Shown piece after piece: positions 15,988-20,650 of a stretch of DNA of 20,650 nucleotides (position 1 is the first letter of the stretch; each line of letters starts with the position of its first letter). Origin of the DNA: a virus. The translations under genes were made by a program, and so were the position numbers. The notes under the pieces were generated by a model, which worked only from the letters and a program-made list of their open reading frames with translations, was not told the origin of the DNA and did not search any database. The DNA is taken from the IMG/VR virus record IMGVR_UViG_3300010354_000864, positions 1 through 20,650 of that record. One strand, given 5' to 3'.

Positions 15988-17697
15988 TTACACTATGAAA
16001 TAGGTTTTTTGCAGTCGCATCTGAGCAGAGGCGCTGGCTGTGGCGTAAACTTGTACGAGTGATCCGCTGATATTGGCAGTAATTGTGGTCAAAACACTGC
16101 CTGTGACAGCCCTGTTTATGTTACTAACTGCAACATTTGGATCAAATTGAGTTATTGCAAACTCAGCGAATTCCGATGAACCAGAACTTGCTGTAGTGCT
16201 AGCAATGTATTTTGCACTTCTAAATTGATTGATATTAAAGCTGTCAATCAAAATTGCTCCTGTGGTCAGGCTAATATTGCCCGAATTTATTTCTTGGTTG
16301 TTTTCGGCTGTAACTGTACCAGATGCAATATATCTAATAGACACAATATCAGTGACTAACGGAATTTCTGAAAAGGTTATCTGGTTACCAGCTACTGTGT
16401 AGGCCACACCAGGCTGCTGTAATGTACCGTTGATGCTGACAATTATACCTTCAGCGGTGGTGCCGGAATCCAATGTATAAACTGTACTTGACCCGTCGGG
16501 TACAATAGATTGGTTGCTGATTTGCCCTAGCAAAGTTTGCCAACCTGTGCCATTGTAAACTTCGAGGTTGTTCGTTGAGTTATTCCATCTAATAGCACCA
16601 CCGTATACCGGTACAGGTTGTTGCCCGGTTGTTCCAGCAGGTAATTGTAAAGCACTTGTAGCGTTTATTGTGACAACTGCATTGGGATTACTCAATAGCG
16701 GCTGTATAACAACATTACCAGTTAAACTGGAGATTGTAATGTCTTCAATTTTTATACTACCAATATTAGCAGTTGATATTGATGCATTGCTTAATGCAGA
16801 AATATAGCCGCCAGAAATTACAGCGTTACCCGAAGAAAGATTTGTTATTACAGATGTAGTTAAATTAGCATTGGTCGCATTTAGATTAGTAGCATACCAA
16901 TTTTGCACATTGCCAGTGACTATAGTTGCATTGGACAATGATGATATGTATCCGCCGCTGATAACTGCATTACCGGTGCTAAAATTGGTTATTTCCGAAG
17001 TGGTTATGTAAGCATTTGTCAATGAGGAAATATAACCACCAGATATTACTGCATTGGCCGTACTAAAATTAGATACTGCCAAAGTTACAACGTTTCCAAA
17101 ACTTGAATTTAATTCAGTGGCATACAAACTTTGCAAATTAGCGGTACTTATAGTGGCATTAGACAATGCACTTATGTAACCACCAGATATTACTGCATTG
17201 GCTGTGCTAAAATTAGTAATTGCACTGGTTGTAATATAGGCATTAGTTAATGCGCTTATATAGCCGCCACTTATAACTGCATTAGCAGTGTTCATTGACC
17301 CCAACGCTGCTGTGTCAGTTACACTGATGTTTCCAAAAATTGAAGTACCGCCAGTGTTACTAATATTGCCGCTAAAGTTATTAGCAAACAAGTTGCCAGC
17401 ATACAAATTGCCTGTTATGCCAGCACCACCAATCACATTAAATGCACCAGAATTTACATCTGTGGCCTGAACGCCTGATGCAGCAACTAAATTACCAAAT
17501 ATTTTTGTAATCCCCGAAACATTGGCAGTTCCTGCGACTGTAAATGTATCAACTACGGAATTAGTATTGACGCCAAATCTAAAGTTGGTAAAGTCCATGT
17601 AGGCCAGCGGCCTACCGTTGGTAGTAAAAGCAAGATCTACACTTTGTCTATCTAGATCTGAAAATAGTAAAGCGCCGCTTATTCTGCCAATAGCCAC
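15988..17697 (-). CDS. Tail-fibre-type protein with five GGYIS repeats
   Basis: 569-aa virion protein. N-terminus 1-60 (LDRQSVDLAFTTNGRPLAYM, then FGVNTNSVVDTF); one TTGA-like unit (about 66-100); five AVISGGYIS[A/S]L units (140, 168, 216, 244 and 292); then QLPAGTTGQQP with IRWNNSTNNLEVYNGTGW (351-387); the INGxxQxP module (SINGTLQQPGVAYTVAGNQI, 421-440); and a C-terminal domain 485-569 (FRSAKYIASTTASSGSSEFA, LTTITANISGSLVQVY) related to the end of the 1415-aa protein. The start is GTG with a strong AAGGAG 5 nt upstream; the next gene upstream in transcription (141 aa) ends only 9 nt before it. Composition and repeats indicate an elongated trimeric fibre or spike, by inference. Confidence 0.7.
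   Translation of the reverse strand: MAIGRISGALLFSDLDRQSVDLAFTTNGRPLAYMDFTNFRFGVNTNSVVDTFTVAGTANVSGITKIFGNLVAASGVQATDVNSGAFNVIGGAGITGNLYAGNLFANNFSGNISNTGGTSIFGNISVTDTAALGSMNTANAVISGGYISALTNAYITTSAITNFSTANAVISGGYISALSNATISTANLQSLYATELNSSFGNVVTLAVSNFSTANAVISGGYISSLTNAYITTSEITNFSTGNAVISGGYISSLSNATIVTGNVQNWYATNLNATNANLTTSVITNLSSGNAVISGGYISALSNASISTANIGSIKIEDITISSLTGNVVIQPLLSNPNAVVTINATSALQLPAGTTGQQPVPVYGGAIRWNNSTNNLEVYNGTGWQTLLGQISNQSIVPDGSSTVYTLDSGTTAEGIIVSINGTLQQPGVAYTVAGNQITFSEIPLVTDIVSIRYIASGTVTAENNQEINSGNISLTTGAILIDSFNINQFRSAKYIASTTASSGSSEFAEFAITQFDPNVAVSNINRAVTGSVLTTITANISGSLVQVYATASASAQMRLQKTYFIV
16768..17280 (-). repeat. Alternating 28/48-residue protein repeat (76-residue super-repeat)
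   Basis: AVISGGYIS units begin at residues 140, 168, 216, 244 and 292 of the 569-aa protein. Intervals are 28, 48, 28 and 48, so a 76-residue (228-bp) super-unit is present twice (17280-17053 and 17052-16825), plus a fifth unit start. Short units read ..SLTNAYITTSxITNFSTxN; long units read ..LSNATI.T.N.Q..YAT.LN. Codons differ at many synonymous positions between copies (for example GCA GTT ATA AGT against GCA GTA ATA TCT). Confidence 0.9.
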
Positions 17698-17706
17698 GGC
17701 TGCTCC

Positions 17707-18132
17707 TTATGCAGCATTAGTGCTGTTGAGATTGTGTACTACAACTATTTTGTTAGGATTGACCCCAGGTGCCGGCGGTGGGCTTGTGAATGTAATCGAT
17801 GTAGTGCCGTTTACTGTGTAATTAATATTAGGTTGCTGATATACTCCGCCTATTTGCACTAAAATTGCATTAGCGTCCGATTCTGTTTGACTCATTGTAA
17901 ACGCTGTTTGTACAGCGTCACCTGTAAATTCATCTACATTGATAGTAACTGACCCAATTTTAGCAACCTGATTCCATACTCCAGCAAAAAACAGTTCCAC
18001 TCGGTTGTTACTAGTGTTGAATCTAATTTGCCCATTTTGTGGTTGATCTGGGCCTACACTATTACTGCCAAGGGGTAATTGTACAGCGTAGCTGCCACCT
18101 AATAGTTGAGTATTTTTTAAGTATCTGCCCAT
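17707..18132 (-). CDS. Small virion structural protein (fibre module pair)
   Basis: 141-aa protein, essentially two of the shared modules in tandem. Residues 17-55 (VQLPLGSNSVGPDQPQNGQI followed by RFNTSNNRVELFFAGVWNQV) are the 'P.GT..RP..G.IRFN..N..E.Y.G.W' module. Residues 62-135 (TINVDEFTGDAVQTAFTMSQ, ILVQIGGVYQQPNINYTVNG, FTSPPPAPGVNPNKIVVVHN) are the INGxxQxP module. I chose ATG 18132 because AGGTG precedes it, the previous gene stops 2 nt earlier (TGATAATG), and the 33 in-frame codons upstream are basic, low-quality sequence inside the previous gene. A virion role is inferred from the family and the neighbours. Confidence 0.68.
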   Translation of the reverse strand: MGRYLKNTQLLGGSYAVQLPLGSNSVGPDQPQNGQIRFNTSNNRVELFFAGVWNQVAKIGSVTINVDEFTGDAVQTAFTMSQTESDANAILVQIGGVYQQPNINYTVNGTTSITFTSPPPAPGVNPNKIVVVHNLNSTNAA

Positions 18133-18134
18133 TA

Positions 18135-18458
18135 TCAAACACCTATAGTGCTTACGCTTGCCACGATTGAATTTCCTACGTTGGCATTGGCTCTCAATGT
18201 ATCTCCGTTGCCTAATACCAATTTTTCCCAATCAACTATATAAGTATCACCAGATGCTATTACCTTGTTTTTGTAAATTATATTATTGGAGTTGGCCACA
18301 AAACCGGCCGGAACGAGATGTAATGTAAAGGCTGTGGCTGCTGTGTTTGTGTTACAAAAATACATAGTTGTCACCGCCTGTCCACCAATACCAGTTGCAG
18401 CTAAAACATTTGCTGCTGCCTGTCCTGAATCTACTAAAACTGTGTTATGAATTGCCAT
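18135..18458 (-). CDS. Small virion structural protein, beta-sandwich-like
   Basis: 107-aa protein (begins MAIHNTVLVDSGQAAANVLA). Order: TTMYFCNTNTAATAFTLHLV (30-49), IIYKNKVIASGDTYIVDWEK (59-78), LVLGNGDTLRANANVGNSIV (79-98). Alternating hydrophobic strands and an 'FCNTN...F.L.LVP.G...NNIIYK...I..GDTY.VDWEKLVL.NGD.LRA' pattern suggest a compact all-beta capsid or fibre decoration unit of the kind seen in aquatic T4-like phages. No signal peptide. ATG has AAGGAA upstream. It stops 2 nt before the 141-aa start, so the two are probably translationally coupled. Exact position in the virion unknown. Confidence 0.65.
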   Translation of the reverse strand: MAIHNTVLVDSGQAAANVLAATGIGGQAVTTMYFCNTNTAATAFTLHLVPAGFVANSNNIIYKNKVIASGDTYIVDWEKLVLGNGDTLRANANVGNSIVASVSTIGV

Positions 18459-18467
18459 TTTTATTCC

Positions 18468-18848
18468 TTAAAGTACCAATGCATAAACTTGTGCCGATGT
18501 AACTGCTGTTGCAGAACCAGTTTGAATAGATTCATATGTGCTTCCATCGTTGGTTAATGTCCATGCACCGAGTGTTTCGTTCCACAAAATTGCTACATTG
18601 GCCAATGATCCGCGATCAACTTCGATGCCTGCTGTATTTTGTGTTACTCCTGGACCTGTTTCGCCTGCATTAACTGTTATAATTCTATCTGTGATCTGAA
18701 GATCAGTTTCGGTAATTGCAGTAGCATTACCGCCCACAAACAAGTTTCCTTGAATAAAAACCGTATTCGTGGATAAAGTTATGTTTGCGTTAGCATTAAT
18801 TTTGTTTGTGATGATGTAATCATCATTTAGACTTTTAACTACAGCCAT
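18468..18848 (-). CDS. Stand-alone fibre N-terminal module protein
   Basis: 126-aa protein made almost entirely of the opening module of the large fibres: NANITLSTNTVFIQGNLFVG (19-38), GNATAITETDLQITDRIITV (39-58), NAGETGPGVTQNTAGIEVDR (59-78), NVAILWNETLGAWTLTNDGS (83-102). The 1415-aa protein carries two versions of it and the 951-aa protein two. First gene after the best late promoter in the window (TATAAATA, 20 nt before the ATG), with AAGGA before the start. The C-terminal tail SAQVYALVL is hydrophobic, like the ends of its neighbours. Perhaps a fibre base or attachment piece; function inferred from module sharing only. Confidence 0.66.
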   Translation of the reverse strand: MAVVKSLNDDYIITNKINANANITLSTNTVFIQGNLFVGGNATAITETDLQITDRIITVNAGETGPGVTQNTAGIEVDRGSLANVAILWNETLGAWTLTNDGSTYESIQTGSATAVTSAQVYALVL

Positions 18849-18868
18849 TTTTAGATCCTTATTCAGTG

Positions 18869-18876
18869 TATTTATA
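18869..18876 (-). promoter_or_regulatory. T4-type late promoter, perfect TATAAATA
   Basis: An exact T4 late consensus on the minus strand, 20 nt before the ATG at 18848 and 29 nt after the terminator at 18905-18926. It would drive the 126-107-141-569 unit. Confidence 0.85.
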
Positions 18877-18904
18877 CTAGATTTTTGTTTGACAAATTCA
18901 ATAA

Positions 18905-18926
18905 AAAACCCGCCGAAGCGGGTTTT
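18905..18926 (-). terminator. Rho-independent terminator with UUCG loop
   Basis: AAAACCCGC (18905-18913) pairs with GCGGGTTTT (18918-18926). On the minus strand the loop is C(TTCG)G, an exceptionally stable tetraloop, and the stem is followed by a T-rich run. It lies 17 nt past the stop of the 169-aa gene. Confidence 0.92.
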
Positions 18927-18943
18927 ATTAAAAGCTAAGTTTT

Positions 18944-19453
18944 TTAATGTGTAACCACATTTGCAAAACCGCTGGTACCGCTTGTTGCTACATAATCGCT
19001 ACCGCGATATTTGTAACGAACATCGCTTTGATCCCAAACATACTTGTTGCTGATACGGCTTGCATAAAACGCTGCGTTTGCTGTAGTATAACCAACAATT
19101 GAGCAAGTGCTTGCACTGCTACCAGGTGTTCCGTTAGCTGCATCTGCACCAGCAGCTAGAGTACAAATAGTTGCACTAGCATTTGCATGAGTATGATTTT
19201 CAACTGCACCAACTGCATTTGCTACAAAGAAAGTAGTTGCACCTTTTTGTGAAATGATATATGCGTTAGCATGTAAAATACCTGCCGAATCTCTAAATTG
19301 AACTTTAACTGTTTTAACACCAGTGGATGTGATCCATTGCGGACGACCGCCTGTGCTACCAATAGTTGAACCACTTACCGGTGGATTAAATACTTCCTGG
19401 TCAACTAGTGTACCGTCTGCTCTTTTGTGACTGATTTTTAAACCTCTTGCCAT
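18944..19453 (-). CDS. Virion structural protein, 169 aa
   Basis: Begins with MARGLKISHKRADGTLVDQE (1-20), then GSTIGSTGGRPQWITSTGVK (29-48), VKVQFRDSAGILHANAYIIS (49-68), an Ala/Thr/Cys-rich middle (about 80-130), and a tail with WDQSDVRYKYRGSDYVATSG (139-158). The N-terminal pattern is typical of small structural proteins of T4-like aquatic phages; the precise role is unknown. Three Cys residues lie in the middle (positions 97, 117 and nearby), unusual among these Cys-poor neighbours. ATG has AAGGAG upstream (TAAGGAGAAATAAAATG). It has its own candidate promoter (AATAAATA at 19531-19538) and its own terminator, so it is probably a separate transcript made in large amount. Confidence 0.65.
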   Translation of the reverse strand: MARGLKISHKRADGTLVDQEVFNPPVSGSTIGSTGGRPQWITSTGVKTVKVQFRDSAGILHANAYIISQKGATTFFVANAVGAVENHTHANASATICTLAAGADAANGTPGSSASTCSIVGYTTANAAFYASRISNKYVWDQSDVRYKYRGSDYVATSGTSGFANVVTH

Positions 19454-19530
19454 TTTATTTCTCCTTATAATAGCGTTCTAGGCCTACGCGGTTGGCTCCG
19501 CAATAAGTTCTCATTGAAGAGTGAACTATG
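19454..19530 (-). promoter_or_regulatory. Long, possibly folded 5' leader of the 169-aa gene
   Basis: 77 nt separate the AATAAATA box from the ATG at 19453, against 20 nt elsewhere. The leader contains GCGGAGCCAACCGC, which can form a 4-bp GC stem with a 6-nt loop, and a palindromic TAGGCCTA. Structure is only suggested; no known riboswitch is recognised. Confidence 0.3.
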
Positions 19531-20524
19531 TATTTATTTGATCCATGATAAATTTAGTCCAAGGATCACCAATTTCGTACTGTTTTAAAACTTGTAAATT
19601 TTTTATTCTTCGTTCCGTAGTTGCAAAATAGATTTTTTCTATGTCAAAAAATATTCTTCGAAATTCCCTGTGTACATGATCTGTTCGTTCTACCCAGTCG
19701 TTAATTTGATCGTAGTCATGATTGATATAATCGTCAAAAGTATCAAAACCAATACTGCGTAAAAACTGTATAACTCCAACAGGACCTTGAACTAAAAATA
19801 ATTGTCCAGCTCTAATAGGTTTATAGGTTTTTTCTGTCAAAAATCCAATGCTGTCTAGTCTAGATTCTGTAACCAAATTTAGATAACTGTCTGTGTAATC
19901 CTTTATGCTTGAACAAAGTTCATACTCAGTTTTAGCATTAAATCCAAGGGAGGTGCTGTTAATGGTTTGATATTTTATATAATTTTCTAATCCAATTTCG
20001 TCAATGATCAAATTTTTATCAGGGACCGGCCCATTTGATTCTTCGGCCTTGAACCATAAAAATTTAAATTTTTCATTCATGAAGTTGTCTAATTTTACTC
20101 TGTTATAAATCCTTGATATCCTTGGACTTCTGTTAATACAACAAGCATAGTAAGTTCTGTGCGAAGATAAATTTATTTCTTCGTTAACAGCAAGGTATGA
20201 AGAAAATAATAAATGAAAAGGATAGTAATTTTGTTTGTTAAAATCACTGTTAATTATGAGCTTATTTTTAACAGTATTAAAAACTGGCAAATTGTATGGG
20301 TGATCACTGCAATTAACCAGTAAAAAATCAATGTCGCTTTTGTCTATTAGATCTTCACAAAACTGGGCATGATTTACAATGCAAATTTCTTTAGGACCTT
20401 TAAATTTTTTTAAAAAATAAATCAATTGGCTGATTTTGGCTACATCTCCAAAATTTCCTTGCCCAGCATCCCAAATAATATCGTCAAAATCAATTTTTTC
20501 TAAATTTTTGTTATAAAAGTTCAT
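19526..20524 (-). CDS. Glycosyltransferase, exostosin/fucosyltransferase-like
   Basis: 332-aa soluble protein. The diagnostic C-terminal half has SYLNLVTESRLDSIGFLTEK (213-232), TYKPIRAGQLFLVQGPVGVI (233-252) and QFLRSIGFDTFDDYI (253-267). This 'TE..F..TEKT.KPI..GQ.F...G..G....LR..GF.TF' pattern is typical of nucleotide-sugar-dependent transferases of GT10- and exostosin-like phage and bacterial families. Glu231-Lys232 match the usual donor-binding E-K pair. The N-terminal half (acceptor side) is variable and rich in Asn, Ile and Phe. Base composition is more AT-rich than the fibre genes next to it, which may reflect separate acquisition. ATG 20524 has no clear ribosome site and lies only 21 nt past a terminator. 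Substrates are unknown. Confidence 0.72.
   Translation of the reverse strand: MNFYNKNLEKIDFDDIIWDAGQGNFGDVAKISQLIYFLKKFKGPKEICIVNHAQFCEDLIDKSDIDFLLVNCSDHPYNLPVFNTVKNKLIINSDFNKQNYYPFHLLFSSYLAVNEEINLSSHRTYYACCINRSPRISRIYNRVKLDNFMNEKFKFLWFKAEESNGPVPDKNLIIDEIGLENYIKYQTINSTSLGFNAKTEYELCSSIKDYTDSYLNLVTESRLDSIGFLTEKTYKPIRAGQLFLVQGPVGVIQFLRSIGFDTFDDYINHDYDQINDWVERTDHVHREFRRIFFDIEKIYFATTERRIKNLQVLKQYEIGDPWTKFIMDQINT
19531..19538 (-). promoter_or_regulatory. Candidate late promoter box AATAAATA
   Basis: 7 of 8 match to TATAAATA on the minus strand, embedded in the last codons of the glycosyltransferase gene. It is 77 nt before the 169-aa gene start. It would let that structural gene be transcribed independently. 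Confidence 0.55.
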
Positions 20525-20545
20525 GTCAAATACTTAGTCAACAAA

Positions 20546-20565
20546 AAAGCGCCTTGCGGCGCTTT
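20546..20565 (-). terminator. Rho-independent terminator after the right-edge gene
   Basis: AAAGCGCC (20546-20553) pairs with GGCGCTTT (20558-20565) around a 4-nt loop. On the minus strand the stem runs into TTTTTTG. It begins 25 nt past the TAA at 20591. Confidence 0.88.
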
Positions 20566-20590
20566 AATGTTTCCCATCCCGAGTGGAAAA

Positions 20591-20650
20591 TTACTGGAAC
20601 GATAGGTTAGAAACAGCAATCTCACCTAGGTAGTCAGCTGCATTACCGAA
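20591..20650 (-). CDS. C-terminal end of an unknown gene
   Basis: An open frame from the window edge to TAA (20593-20591) gives 19 residues, FGNAADYLGEIAVSNLSFQ. It is followed at proper distance by a strong terminator, which supports it as the real 3' end of a leftward gene. Too short to assign; a structural protein is likely from context only. Confidence 0.55.
   Translation of the reverse strand, partial: FGNAADYLGEIAVSNLSFQ

Noticed and set aside
16768-17280. CRISPR array or non-coding tandem repeat
   Set aside because: Repeat identity is at the protein level with synonymous differences, intervals alternate 84 and 144 bp, and the frame is open throughout.
18133-18231. Upstream start for the 141-aa gene
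   Set aside because: The extension would overlap the previous gene by about 97 nt and encode a basic segment unlike the protein family. ATG 18132 is coupled to the previous stop.

Overview
The window reads as a virion-structure region of a T4-like (contractile-tailed) bacteriophage genome. It is AT-rich, has no rRNA, tRNA or host housekeeping genes, and is packed with coding sequence; the longest gene-free stretch is about 95 bases. Three things support this: a recognisable gp15-type tail-sheath stabiliser next to a gp14-like neck protein, TAAATA promoter boxes of the T4 late (gp55-sigma) type, and a long run of Gly/Ser/Thr/Asn-rich tail-fibre-type proteins. Their sequence style is that of T4-like phages of aquatic bacteria (cyanophage and pelagic-phage relatives). 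I cannot name the host from this sequence.

Layout. The left edge holds the start of a small leftward gene (1-146) with a consensus sigma70 promoter. Divergent from it, a rightward operon (220-3388) encodes a gp14-like neck protein, gp15, and a Nudix hydrolase that overlaps the end of gp15. Everything from 3357 to the right edge is read leftward. In order of transcription (right to left): the last 19 codons of an unknown gene and its terminator (about 20546); a glycosyltransferase (332 aa); a 169-aa structural protein with its own terminator (about 18905); a four-gene unit (126, 107, 141 and 569 aa) behind a perfect TATAAATA box; a four-gene unit (1415, 349, 864 and 307 aa) ending at a strong terminator (about 7012); and a two-gene unit (951-aa fibre and 254-aa sugar-transferase-like protein) whose CATAAATA promoter abuts that terminator.

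How it fits together. gp14 and gp15 would close the head-tail joint. The leftward cluster would supply fibres or decorations built from a small kit of recurring modules. Two fibre genes end in the same roughly 125-residue C-terminal domain. One sugar-transferase-type gene lies at each end of the fibre cluster, and one of them is translationally coupled to a fibre gene, so virion glycosylation is a reasonable hypothesis. Four promoter boxes (xxTAAATA) each sit exactly 20 nt from the start codon they serve. This gives a sequence-internal rule for transcription units and for choosing starts.
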